Below, piece after piece: positions 21,785 to 32,110 of a stretch of 64,000 bases of DNA (position 1 is its first letter; each line of letters starts with the position of its first letter). The position numbers and the translations under genes were made by a program. The notes below the pieces were generated by a model. It was not told the origin of the DNA and did no database searches. It saw nothing but the letters and a program-made list of their open reading frames with translations. The stretch is from assembly GCA_029204225.1 (NCBI GenBank), contig CM055095.1, positions 41,820,684 through 41,884,683 of the forward strand. The letters run 5' to 3'. This DNA comes from Diphasiastrum complanatum (taxonomy: Eukaryota > Streptophyta > Lycopodiopsida > Lycopodiales > Lycopodiaceae).

Positions 21785-22440
21785 TTGAATGATGTCATTG
21801 TGAATAATAGTGAGGAAGAATCATTATTATATGAGTCATTACCTAAAACATTGAATGGAAGTTCTTGTTTGAAAAAAGAGAGTACTTCAATCATCCTTAT
21901 GTTGAAGGTACTAATCATTTTTTTCATGGCTTCTAATGTTTTTGAGGTTTCTACTTCTTATGATGCAATCATTAAAAGGGAGTCTTATGAAGGAAAGGGC
22001 AATGGAATATTGGTTCCTGGGAAGATCCAACTAGGCATGGATCTCACATCTCTTCATCAACTCAAAGGATTCTATGATTGTGAATTGATCGCTCATTATC
22101 AAGATGGCAAAAGGTTGGCTGAAGAAGACTACATGGAGCAAATTGAAAAGCAATTTTTTCAAGGCAAGGGAGATCTCATTGGTGAGCTTATTGAGGTTTG
22201 TTATGGACTCAAAAGACTAGATTTATTAGGTTTGATACTCATCTTCACCCACTCTACTTCATGTTGGATGGAAAGTTTGGAATCTATCTTTTGATTTATG
22301 ATGGTGACATTGGTGACATTGTTTTCACTAGCATTTGTGGAAGATCGAGATCAAGCATTGATGAGATCTTGTTGGATCTAGATCATATGTTTGAGAGGGA
22401 GTATTTTCAGAGGTTCAGGTCTAAAGATATTCATGTCTTT
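21785..22440 (+). pseudogene. Degenerate Copia RT fragment
   Basis: The plus-strand frame includes EEDYMEQIEKQFFQGKGDL followed by GELIEVCYGLKRLD, which parallels the Copia RT stretch with Y.EQP.GF...G....V..L....YGLKQ.PR. After a frame change at about 22210, DGKFGIYLLIYDGD and IDEILLDLDHMFE parallel the YVDD and post-YVDD blocks. The catalytic YVDD has become YDGD. Upstream (21390-21780) the ORF is not recognisable. Confidence 0.6.
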
Positions 22441-23580
22441 GATATCTTTGATGATCAAGAGAAAGGTAAGCAAGTGGAAGCGACTCACTTTGCTTTACTC
22501 ACATGTTTTGGAGAATCTTCTTGTGTAGATGATGCTATGCAAGTGGATATTGGTTCTCATGGTTTTCATACTGGAAAAGCAAGTAATGGATCTGGAAAAA
22601 AAATTTTGTTCAATGAATTTGATGGTCAAGTTGATGATCAAGAGGTTGTTCTCAAAGGGCTTCAACAACACAAAAGGAAAGGTGGCAATTTGGAGCTAGT
22701 CAAGAGCATCAAAGGAGAGGTATTTGGCAAAGATGTTATGGATCTGTTTTTGCAGCTTATTGAAGACTCAAGTAAGGTCAAAGAAATAGCAATGAGGTGT
22801 TGTTCAAGTTTACTTTACTTGTTCTATGAGCTATTTCATGTGGATGTGTGCAAATTGTCAAGATATGGAAAAACTAGCTACATTGTCTTGCAATATCTTA
22901 TTGTTGGAGTTGTACTAACATTCTTGGCTGGTTTTGCTGATGGAAATGAAGATATTGGAGGCTCATTATATCACTCATCCATGATCAAGTTCTCAAGTTT
23001 TGAGCTACTTGATGCCAATGTTTGGATATTGTCATTTTTTGGTGAATGCATAGTCATTTTCTTGTGTCAAGTAGATCTTGAAGATGGACTATTGCAAGCT
23101 ACTTGGTTTATGGAGTTATGTGATGCTGGATTTGCATCATTAATGTACTCACCTACTCATGGATTTCCAAGGTTTGATGATATCTTGTGGCAAGATGGAG
23201 ATGGAGGCTCATTCATGGAGTTTTATGGTGGAGACATATCAAGAAAGGACAAAGTTGGAGGAGACAAGCAAGCAAATGGCCATCACTCACATTTATTGTT
23301 TGGTTGCTGTAATTTTCCTGAGATTTCAAAGTTTGAAACATGGAGGAATCATTTCATTCACATTCTATTTGTTTCTTCATGTTCTAGTTATATCTTGATG
23401 TGTAAAATTGATGTAAGAGATAGTGAAGCATCCAATTTGGACACTATTCTCTATATCAATTATGAAAGATACTTTAGAACCTTAGAAATGAGATCTACAC
23501 TTAGGATGGAGATCATTCTAAAGTTGGATCAAATTTCTATTATCAAAACTATGCCAAAACTAGTTGAAGAGGGAGTGTGA
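22198..23580 (+). CDS. Mosaic Copia-derived ORF ending in the 3' LTR (460 codons)
   Basis: An uninterrupted 460-codon frame. Residues about 15-75 derive from the RT YVDD region. Residues about 85-130 (EKGKQVEATHFALLTC, ESSCVDDAMQVD) equal the linker that follows integrase in the Copia at 63-64 kb and normally precedes RT. Residues about 140-205 (FDGQVDDQEVVLKGLQQH, LFLQLIEDSSK) are also shared with that copy. The rest contains a hydrophobic stretch (VLQYLIVGVVLTFLAGFAD) and is unassigned, with faint resemblance to RNase H (GFAD, SLMYSPTHGF). The TGA lies 2 bp inside the LTR, after a GAAGAGGGAG polypurine tract. The order RT then linker is scrambled relative to normal Copia. I cannot tell whether it is expressed or only a chance-open relic. 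Confidence 0.55.
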   Translation: MLWTQKTRFIRFDTHLHPLYFMLDGKFGIYLLIYDGDIGDIVFTSICGRSRSSIDEILLDLDHMFEREYFQRFRSKDIHVFDIFDDQEKGKQVEATHFALLTCFGESSCVDDAMQVDIGSHGFHTGKASNGSGKKILFNEFDGQVDDQEVVLKGLQQHKRKGGNLELVKSIKGEVFGKDVMDLFLQLIEDSSKVKEIAMRCCSSLLYLFYELFHVDVCKLSRYGKTSYIVLQYLIVGVVLTFLAGFADGNEDIGGSLYHSSMIKFSSFELLDANVWILSFFGECIVIFLCQVDLEDGLLQATWFMELCDAGFASLMYSPTHGFPRFDDILWQDGDGGSFMEFYGGDISRKDKVGGDKQANGHHSHLLFGCCNFPEISKFETWRNHFIHILFVSSCSSYILMCKIDVRDSEASNLDTILYINYERYFRTLEMRSTLRMEIILKLDQISIIKTMPKLVEEGV

Positions 23581-24205
23581 GAGATTTCAACTAGTTTAGT
23601 CATATTTTGGTAAATTGTCAATAAGAGGCCAAAACTCATTTCAGACTTAGAGATAAACTTTTTAAAGTTATATTAGTTTAAAATACATTCAATAAACACT
23701 TTTTGAAAGTGTGGGAAGGTTGGAGAGATTCAAATTTGAACTTTGGGTACATTGAATCTAGACCCAAAATTAGTAGGGTTTACATTTTAGAGAGAAAGCC
23801 AAATGGCCAAATAGGGTTTGGACACTCTATAAAAGGATGTAACTCGTGGAGAGACACATCTTTTCTCTTCTATTTCTCATTTCACCATTATACATGGTTC
23901 TCTTTGGGTTCTACTACTCATTGCTGCACTATCTTGGTGTTATCTTGCAATTCTATGTGTAAAATGGTCATTTATTGCTATTTTCGGTTCCACACGTGTG
24001 AAATACAGTAGGGTACTGCAATTGTACAGACATCAAGTATATTTTATGTTTTGGTTCATGTTTGACCAGTATCTCTTAGAGTTTGCATCTCATTTTATAT
24101 GTAGATGCTGTTTTTTCTACATTGGCAGAATTGTTGGTTTGCTCCTTATTGTAACCAAAGATCAGGGACATGGATTGGATCTTGATTGATCTGAGATCCT
24201 TCACA
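23576..24205 (+). mobile_element. Copia family III 3' LTR, 630 bp
   Basis: TGTGAGAGATTTC at the start and GAGATCCTTCACA at the end, with TATCA immediately outside. It contains CTCTATAAAAGG near 23831, a plausible LTR TATA box, and GGTTCCACACGTGTGAAAT near 23986, a G-box palindrome. Confidence 0.88.
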
Positions 24206-24403
24206 TATCATGTATACATGTCAATAATGCGGTAGAGCACAATACATCAGTGGACGAAACCGCGTGCCCTACAAAGCTTATTTCAATCTGTAAAAAAGAA
24301 TTAAACCTTTATTCTAAAAAAAATGAAAAATCAATGCTCAGGGCATCTACTTTGTTTATGTCGTCTTCTTCTTCTCTCTTCATCATCTTTTACACGAATG
24401 GTG

Positions 24404-24408
<5 letters not shown>

Positions 24409-24471
<63 letters not shown>
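24409..24471. repeat. (TA)n microsatellite
   Basis: About 30 TA units, 200 bp outside the family III Copia. Confidence 0.97.
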
Positions 24472-24473
<2 letters not shown>

Positions 24474-25555
24474 CATAATATTAGAGGTGTGTAGATGTGA
24501 AAGTACAGAGTGGATGTGCTGTTTGTAGGAGATCGTGGGTGGCTGCAATCGTTGTCAAATCCGTTAGCGCAACTGCATGGGGTGAGCGTGAAAAGGATGA
24601 GACGTCAGTCAGTGCTGAAGTGAACATTGGTGATGATGCAAAACGTGCGTCACTCTTACGAATGGCCTTAGGATAAGATTTACAAGGTGTCTTAACTTTT
24701 GAAGCACTTTTGGCATTTTCTGAATCTGTGAACACGGTTTTATTGTTGTTTCTTTTACTTCTTCTTCTTTTTTCATTCTTCTATAGTTACGGTTCTTATG
24801 GATCTTCTTCTTATTAGAACAATTACTAAACAAAAGTGTTACTCAGGTTGCAGTGTGTATTTCACAACCTGTCAGTGGGAGTCACAGATCCGATACTCAG
24901 CTACATGCATAAACCAGCCATGTCACTAGACATAGCTCAAGAAGATCAACGTTCTGAAACAAGGAGCAACCCTGCCACTATCTACTAAATTAGAAAGCGA
25001 TCAAGAATAAGATTAACTACTGAAACAAGGAACAAGAAACAAGTAACTAGATTCCTAACAACATTTTAACAGTCTAAGAATCAAGAAACACTTATTTCTT
25101 GATGTCTAGATTGCTCAAGAACAATCAAGAACTGGAATGTAAGAAAGTATGCAAGATCTACACCACTATTCCAGCCTATTTAGTTTATTTGAGTGATTCC
25201 TATCTTATTCCACAAACAAGAAATGAATCCTAATCCACAACTAAGCAAGAAACAAGAAAAAAGGAAGCGAACAAAGATCCACGTTTTTCCAAGTGCCAAG
25301 CGGAAAGACATCACCGGTGTTGCAGTGGGTCCTGCAGTGCCAATTGTGGTTGAGGTTCATGTCTAGATTGTCTGGACAACTCTTGTATATGGACTTGATT
25401 GTTTCATGGTTGGTAGTGCGTGTGTTGGTTTTGTGAAACAAACGGTTGTCGAGGAGGTTGAGTATGTCCTCCTGACCAGTTGTGAGGCTGGTTCCTCGAG
25501 TTATAATAGCAATAAAGAGAGGTATGCCCCATAAAGTCGCAGATGTCACATTTGA
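24472..25555. other. No supported gene
   Basis: Only short minus-strand ORFs. The part nearest 25250-25555 probably continues the Gypsy gag/linker that lies at 25560-26330 on the same strand, but the reading frames are too damaged to assign. Confidence 0.45.
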
Positions 25556-26330
25556 TCAAGGAAGTATCTGGGACCGGTTGGTATGAAGTGCACTCATTGC
25601 AAGTGTGTGCACCTCGACAGTGAGGGCACCACGTGTTCTCTCGTCTATGGTGGATTTGGCCACTGGGTAACTAACCTGACATCGAGCTTTGGATAGACTT
25701 AAGAGTGTTTTGAAACTCTTTCGTGAGTTTCTCCATCTGTTGTTGGTGTTGCTGGTTAAGCAACTCCATCTGTGTTTTCCACAACTGTTCTCGAGTTTTG
25801 TCGTTTGGTCGAGCTTCTTGGACAGCACGATGTGCTCTCCGTTCACATGGTTCATCGACATCAGAGCCCTCATCTTCCTCTTGAATGACATCAGACATGG
25901 CTTATTTCAATGATGTATATTCATCATTGGAACGAAGTTCACATCTTATCCATTGTGGGAGTCCAACGAGGAATCAAATTATGAGCATAGACTCAGTGGG
26001 TTGTTCTTGTACCTGACTTTTTAATCTTTTAAATTGTTCAATATAGTCACGTACTTTCTCGTCTTTTGTCATTTTGATGTTACTTAGCTTGACAAAAGGA
26101 CTTTCTATCAAGCGAAATGGCTTGAAGCGTTTGATAAAGGCCTCCTTCAAGAGTGACCAGTCACGTTTATTTTCACGATCAAGGTTAAAAAACCACTCTC
26201 GTGCCTGGAGTTTTCTAATCTCCCTCAGCCAGACCCACTTCCTGCCACGTCTACGGCCAATACCAGGGGGAACAGGGGAATGGGATGGCTGTACAGTGAT
26301 TATGGCATGGGCAGTGGATTTGGTCTAGGC
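25556..26330 (-). pseudogene. Gypsy gag remnant
   Basis: The minus frame between 26230 and 25920 reads KLQAREWFFNLDRENKRDW, LKEAFIKRFKPF, DEKVRDYIEQFKRL, a stop, then FLVGLPQWIR. This is the Retrotrans_gag core (A..WF..L......W..L...F...F, Y...F..L, F..GL). Downstream a new frame (25898-25671) gives a charged, Gln-rich coiled-coil-like segment (QMELLNQQHQQQMEKLTKEF). Several stops disable it. No protease or RT follows within reach. Confidence 0.75.
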
Positions 26331-26639
26331 CATCATTCTCAGAAGAAAAAAAATTAACAAAAAGAAGTTTGAACAAAAGCAAAGTGGATGAAAACAAAAA
26401 AATTCACGATAAAAGAGCGCTTGAGATCGATACCGGAACTGAATATCGGTTTTGAGCGCAAGATATACACAGAATATTTTAAGAAACGAGATGCGCGCTC
26501 GAAAGTGATATTGGACTACTAGCGGTATTGGTCTCGAGCATACTGTGAGAGGGCAGACGCTTGAACGGTGAGAGAGCACGCTTGAGAGCGATATTGGGAG
26601 CGAAAACCGAAAATTTTGCGAAAAAAATGAAAATTTTGA

Positions 26640-26920
26640 AGACTTATATATACAAAATTTTTGCACATGTGAAAAGACGGCCGAGACACGTGTCGTCAGC
26701 TAATTGGTCCACATGGAATGTCCGTATTGACAATGATGACTCAATTATGAGGCCATGTGGGCTGGGACACGTGCACCAATCCATTTTTGACATGTGTCAT
26801 TCTCGCACGTGACAGATGTCAGATCAATCATTCTAGATACGACGCATTAATTTTGACCAATCACAAGTCGACACATGTTCCTTCGCTATTCCTCCACACG
26901 TGCAAATTTTTTTTTATAAA
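26640..26920. promoter_or_regulatory. Cluster of ACGTG/G-box sites upstream of the Gypsy gag
   Basis: Within about 280 bp: GACACGTGTC (26694), GGGACACGTGCACC (26762), GCACGTGACA (26806), ACACGTGCAAA (26897) and a CACATG variant. G-box/ABRE cores bind plant bZIP and bHLH factors. The location 5' of the gag (minus strand) is right for an LTR/leader promoter. Function is inferred only from motif density. Confidence 0.4.
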
Positions 26921-27155
26921 TAAGTCTTTTTCGGCTCGAATTTTCATGCAAATTTACGATTTCTTGGTCGGATATTGATTTCAAGCATGCCGTTTGCACT
27001 AATTACTCTTCGTTGACTAATTTGCGCCTGGAACCGATACTGCCTCGTCCGGTTCGCATTCAAGCGTGCATTGCATCTCCTTTCTTTTGTGCTCTATGTT
27101 CATGCGCTCGGATTCGATACTCTAATTTGTATATCTCTTTCGAGCGCACATTGCC

Positions 27156-27805
27156 TTGACATGCTTGGATTGCTTTAAAACGGCTGTGGAGGAAATGCGC
27201 AACAAAGAAGATGATCTACCTTTTGAGGAGGAGTTTCTTAGAATCCAAAGTCAACTTGGTTTTTCACAACCAACTGTCTATTCACCAACAATATTGACAT
27301 CGAAAGGTGGACATAATATTGATGTCAGATTATATACTGGAGCTTACTTTGTTTTTTATCATTTTAGAAAACAATTTTCCTTGATGATTTCGCAATTCGT
27401 CGAGGAGAGCAAAGATCTTTTGCTGGAGAATTTTCAAGAGATCATGCATTGGGGCACTATCTGAAGTTTTTCAAGAATTAAGAGATAAGTGTTGCCCATT
27501 CAAAGTTTCATCAACATGGTGAAACTATGATTATGGCAATCAAAACACTATCTCATTTTCTTGGAGGACATAATTTCAATAAGGTGCATAAAATAATTTT
27601 TGTAAAGAAAACCATTGCGGTTAAAATTTTAGGATATGGACCAGTAAATTCCATGCTCATATCATCTCATTTTGCATTGTATGCTGCTTACGTTGATCTG
27701 AGTAAGCATGAAAACTATGAGCTATTGAATCCATCCGAAAGAAGAAAATTGTTGCATGATTCTAAGTTGCAACTTTCATTGGAGAAAATATCGGAAACAG
27801 AGTAG
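27156..27805 (+). CDS. Two adjacent ORFs of unknown origin
   Basis: A 102-codon ORF (27156-27464) and a 92-codon ORF (27527-27805) follow each other in different frames, 62 bp apart. The first is acidic at the start (EEMRNKEDDLPFEEEFLRI). The second contains VKILGYGPVNSMLISSHFAL and a Lys/Glu-rich end. They might be two exons or a frameshifted gene fragment, but no splice pair joins them convincingly and I do not recognise the family. Confidence 0.2.
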
Positions 27806-28689
27806 ATTGTGGCCCCCACCATGCATTCGTGTGTGAAAAATGTTGGGTGGAATGGCAAGAAGGTTCGTTTATGAACTATAAAGCCAATTGATCACTCTAG
27901 AGAGTCGGTTTATCCTAAAACTTTAAGAGTCAAGTGATTCAATTGAGCTAGCTACCACATGGTATGGCACATGGGCTATACATCGCCCCCGTAAGTAAAT
28001 GGAGCCAAAGTGTTTATACAAATAGCTATATGCAACATGCTCAGTGAAAAAATAAAGATAATGCACACTGAAAGTCATCAAAATTCTATAGTACCTTGGA
28101 ATGGGTCTCACACATAGGGGTAGCAAGCTTAGAGAGCGATGTGCCAGTTCATTCGAAATGTAATGTTGTATTATGCTTGCAACCTTCTTGTTGGTTGTAA
28201 ACCATAATGGAATATGTCTTCCTACTTATCATTGACTATAGACCATAATGAGCATGTAAAAAAGTGAACTTGTGCTTTTTCATCCTTTGGAAAATCTACA
28301 ATTCACTAAGCAAAATCCGTTACCCTATGATTCATGTTTATGAGTTCAAAAAATGCATATGTAATAACTTTTATTCATGGTACCCCAAATACATTGGTGC
28401 ACATCAACAAAGTATTGGCCTTTCAAATCATATGCATATTGCATTAAAAAAGGTTGACAATATGCTTTTCATCAAAACGCATCTTATTCTTTAAAAAAAG
28501 TGTGATTTTATAATTTTTTTAAAAAATAAATTTTTAATATTTAATTTTCATGATTTTTTGATATTTTGATATTTTGATTTTGAACATTTATAATTTATAA
28601 TTTTTTTTATTTTATTTTATTTTTTTTGCATTTTAATTTTTAATTTAATTTATTTCTTCAATTTTCAAAACTTTCAAGTACTTTCTCTT

Positions 28690-29330
28690 GCTATACTAAA
28701 CATAGCAATAGAAACTTTGGCTATGTTGAGCATAGCAAGAGAAACTTTGGCTATGTTGAGCATAGCAAAAGAACAGACGTTGAAGTTCCTTTTGCTATGC
28801 TCAGCACAATAATGATCATGGGCCTTCATTGCTTTTGTCAACAAAGCGTAGCTACGTTCAACATTTTCGTGATGATCAACGAAATGTTGAATCTAGGACC
28901 ATTTTGTTGATGAAGTTGTCAATAAAGCGTAGGACTCAACGAGGGAGCATTTTGAGTCCTATGCTCAACATATGACTCATTGAAGGAGCATTTTGAGTCA
29001 TAGGACTCAAAATGGGCCTTCATCGTTTTTGTCGACATAGTAGTCGATCTTCTATAATGTGAACATTTCTAAACAAACAACATATTGACAAATCTTAACA
29101 ATTCTCGATCCCTTTGCTCGGCTACACGAGAATTTTTTTTAAAATTGCTATGTCGGGCATAGCAATTTTTTTTTTGCTATGCTTGACATAGAAGAATCTT
29201 TTTGTTTATATAAAATCTTTTTACTATGTAAATTAAAGATTCGTGTGAAAAAAAAGCTTCACTTATGCTAAGCATAGGTGAAAATCTTCAAGAAACAAAG
29301 AGAGAGATAGACTTATGCTAAGCATAGGTG
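28690..29330. repeat. Array of CTATG-N-CATAG palindromes
   Basis: Near-palindromic motifs recur: CTATGTTGAGCATAG at 28721 and 28750, CTATGTCGGGCATAG at 29149, CTATGCTTGACATAG at 29177, TTATGCTAAGCATAGG at 29263 and 29313, plus diverged CTATACTAAACATAG and CTATGCTCAGCACA. Spacing varies between 29 and several hundred bp. Flanks of each motif share GCAA.AGAAAC or GTGAAAATC. Confidence 0.75.
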
Positions 29331-29348
29331 AAAATCTTCAAGAAAGAA

Positions 29349-29407
<59 letters not shown>
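29261..29407. repeat. 50-bp tandem pair followed by (GA)n
   Basis: ACTTATGCTAAGCATAGGTG with AAAATCTTCAAGAAA repeats at 29261 and 29311 (period 50). Each unit ends in AGAGAGAG; in the second unit this has expanded into a GA run of about 60 bp to 29407. This suggests the microsatellite grew from the unit end. Confidence 0.85.
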
Positions 29408-29409
<2 letters not shown>

Positions 29410-30201
29410 TCCAAAGCATGGCATCTTGATGGCAAAGGTGAAATCAGTTTGATATTTAATATTGAGCACACATTCCTTGCGCATGAGATGATGTTACGCT
29501 GAGGTAGCTCCCCACCTTTAAACCTGGTAGCTCGCTTACCAATGCTCGTAATGGCCACCCCTTCCTATCCTATCGTCCACAAGTTCTTGCAGCAGCTAAT
29601 TGAATCTAATTCCTCAGCTGCTAGCTGCCACGATGAATATCCAAATCCCGCCTCATGGCATCAATATGTGTCTGGTATAGTTTTCTATTGGGCATGAGCA
29701 GCCATACAAGCATTTGAACCCCTTTCGGAGATTTGCTGCTTCTAGAGAAGCATCTAATCTAGGCAGGCCTTAACTGCTGAAACAATCTGCATCGGAGCAA
29801 TAGTGATCACAAAAGATGGATCTGCTTTATCCTTCCGAAGTTGCGTATGCTTTATCGGAAGCATGCACGTACACGCCAGATGTCACGGAAAAGCAAGTTT
29901 GAGATATAGATATTAATGTGAGTCTTTGTTGATGCATGGAGGTATAATTAGATCTAGAGTAAGTTTGCCGGAGTAGCAGCTGGCTATATAAAAAGATTCA
30001 TTTTATGACAGCGATTAGAATGTATGTTTGAGAACTCAAAGGAGAGAGGTTGCTTCAATATGCTGAGGAGATTTAAGGTAGACAAGTCTGAGAAATCTTG
30101 ACTAGCAGTTTAATTTCTCTTTGAGGTAGAAACGAGTTGCTCTTGAGCTTGTGCAGTGCGTGACCATAACAGGAATTCAAATTTCGAAGTGAATTCACAA
30201 C
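29408..30201. other. Upstream flank of the GRAS-like fragment
   Basis: No ORF of note. TATATAAAAAGATTC at about 29983 is a TATA-like sequence about 200 bp before the ATG at 30202, so a promoter for the GRAS-like fragment could lie here. A TGA lies in frame just before the ATG. Confidence 0.35.
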
Positions 30202-30846
30202 ATGGCTGATCCTGTTGTACGATACATGTCGCAGATCTTGATGGAAGATGAGCTTGATGAAGATGGGAGCATGTTTAATCCGTGCCACTCAATCCAGGCA
30301 GTTGAGCAGGAGCTTGCAGATCTTCTCACAGACAGTTCTTCGAACGAATTTTTTAATCAATCATCTGGCTATGCAGGATCCAACGGGAAAGCCCATGTTT
30401 GTGCTTAGCCTTGGGAGATCAACTCCAAGAACTGGGCAGATAACCTACGCCGAGAATTGCAGATAGAAGAAGATTATTCGAATGCTAGTTTGAGTGAATC
30501 GTACGCATCGTCTGGCTCATTAATCTCCTCACCCGGCATCACATACTTGGACCTATGCATTGATGAGGAAAGGAAGTCATTGGAGCAATGGTATGATAGC
30601 AAAATCCCGGTTAGTCCTTACAACACTCCCACGGATCAGCTATTACACTTCCGAGGGCTATCTTTGTCTTCTCCAATGGGAAGTTATGGCACAAGCTGGC
30701 AGGCTTCAATAGGAGACGTATCTTCACCTCCGGCTGTTGCATTTCACGCTCAAAATAGCCCAGGATTGCGATCAAATATGAATACAGCATATATGCAGCA
30801 ATCCAGCTATTCCATTGACAGAAACAAGTTTCTCAGACATCATTAA
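30202..30846 (+). pseudogene. Truncated GRAS (SCL14/33-type) regulator, N-terminal region only
   Basis: The frame starts MADPVVRYMSQILMEDELDE, then GSMFNPCHSIQAVEQELADL. This matches the acidic N-terminal signature of SCL14/SCL33-class GRAS proteins (L.YISQMLMEED.E.K..MF......L.AAE...Y). After 68 codons a TAG (30406-30408) interrupts. The same frame continues open for another 145 codons with GRAS-like linker features (SYASSGSLISSPG) to the stop at 30844-30846. The GRAS domain (VHIID, PFYRE, SAW) is absent here and in the next several kb. Most likely a truncated, inactivated duplicate; a split-gene arrangement with a distant GRAS exon cannot be excluded. Confidence 0.65.
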
Positions 30847-30915
30847 ATCGCCGACAGATTTGAATCAGTGAGCGATAAGGAAAGGTAATTCAATGTAACA
30901 GGGGATCATGATCGT

Positions 30916-31020
30916 GACAGTGGAGTGATGGAGCTGATCAGCATAGAATACAATACTGCCGGATACGGAGGACAGTGGAGTGAAGGAGCTGATCAGCATA
31001 GAATACAATACTCGATACGG
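30916..31020. repeat. 55-bp tandem duplication, 2 units
   Basis: GACAGTGGAGTGATGGAGCT...ACAATACT...GATACGG at 30916 is repeated at 30971, with one substitution and a short gap. It lies just past the GRAS fragment. Confidence 0.9.
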
Positions 31021-31417
31021 GGATTCAGCAAAATCTGCTGCAGCACAGAGATGATATTCAATACGACTAAGGCTATACTGTAACGTATATGTTTTCCATG
31101 AGAGGGAAGCTTGAAGATAGATTTGCTGCACTCTAATCAATAGATCATGTGGAAGGCTTGTATAAACACATAAGCACTGTTGTTGTTTGATATGATGTAA
31201 TATATTATAGCTAGAGATAGATTGTCAAAGCTTTGCTTATATAGCCATCCATACTCAATTTTACTTTTTTTTTTTTGGTTCTTTCATTTTAACACTTCAA
31301 AGATAAGGTGTTGATCCATCATGGCCACTTTTAGTAGATAGCTACCTTTCCAAATCATTTAGCTATTTTAGCTTTGTAGCCTTAGCGGTGATATGGGTTT
31401 TGACATTCTCTGAGTAA

Positions 31418-32110
31418 ATTTTTTGCGAGTTTATTCCATGACATGCTCCAACAAAATGGTAGCACATGGTGTGGTACACTTTTTATGCCACGACATGATT
31501 TTTTAAAAATGAGAATTGTGGTTTGATGCATACTTAAAAATTTGACTATCCATCAAATTCTAAATAGACTTTGTTACTCTATAAATACAGGTTCACTTTT
31601 ATTTTAAAACAAACTATTCTTGAAGTTGTAAAAGTTAGAATGCCGGCGTGCTAGCCCGCAAATTTTTTTATTTAAAATGAACTTCTTTTGAAGAACTTTT
31701 TGAAAAAATAAATTGCTTTTTAAAGTTGATTCGGCTAGCTTGCCAGTGTGCTAGCCGAAAATAGAAAAGCTATTTTGACACATTTGAGAACCAACTTTTG
31801 AGTAAAAACATTATTTCAGAATATTTATTTCAACCTCCCAACATAGTAAGCCGACTTGCTAAGTAAAACAATAAAAAAAAATTTACAACCTTTAAAGATA
31901 GCACGTCGGCGTGCTATATGAAATGTGAAACTTTTTTTTGCAACCAACCAAAATAGCGTGCTATATGAATTGAGAATTTTTTTTTGCAGCCAACTCAAAT
32001 AGCAGTACGCCGGTGTAAACCACATTCAACTAGTAGCATAAAAAGGGTGGCATACCATGTGTTATCTTTTTGTTGAATGATGGCAAGAAATAAACTCGCA
32101 AAAACACAGT
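31418..32110. mobile_element. Non-autonomous element with ~70-bp terminal inverted repeats
   Basis: The left arm (31418-31485) begins TTTTTTGCGAGTTTATT and includes CAACAAAATGGTAGCACATG and GTACACTTTTT. The right arm (32036-32110), read on the minus strand, gives TTTTTGCGAGTTTATTTC, CAACAAAAAGATAACACATG and CACCCTTTTT. The arms align over about 70 bp. The interior has no ORF but holds repeated CCGGCGTGCTAGC-type motifs. The outer limits may extend further (minus right end GGTCACTGTG); no certain TSD was found, so the superfamily is open. Confidence 0.7.

Larger units (their letters stand above)
19237..24205 (+). mobile_element. Copia LTR retrotransposon (family III) with internal inversion
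   Basis: Both outer edges carry the same 5-bp target duplication TATCA (19232-19236 and 24206-24210). The right LTR (23576-24205) is intact, TGTGAGAG...CCTTCACA. The left edge has the first 114 bp of the same LTR in direct orientation (19237-19350). Then the orientation flips: gag (minus), a Met-tRNA-type primer-binding site at 21021-21036, and the LTR 3' part (minus, 21037-21364). From about 21365 pol-derived sequence is again plus. The simplest reading is a single insertion in which about 2 kb, from within the left LTR into the protease region, was inverted with loss of about 200 bp of LTR. Confidence 0.85.

Noticed and set aside
24250-24528. 92-codon ORF with Tyr/Ile repeats
   Set aside because: Crosses the (TA)n microsatellite.
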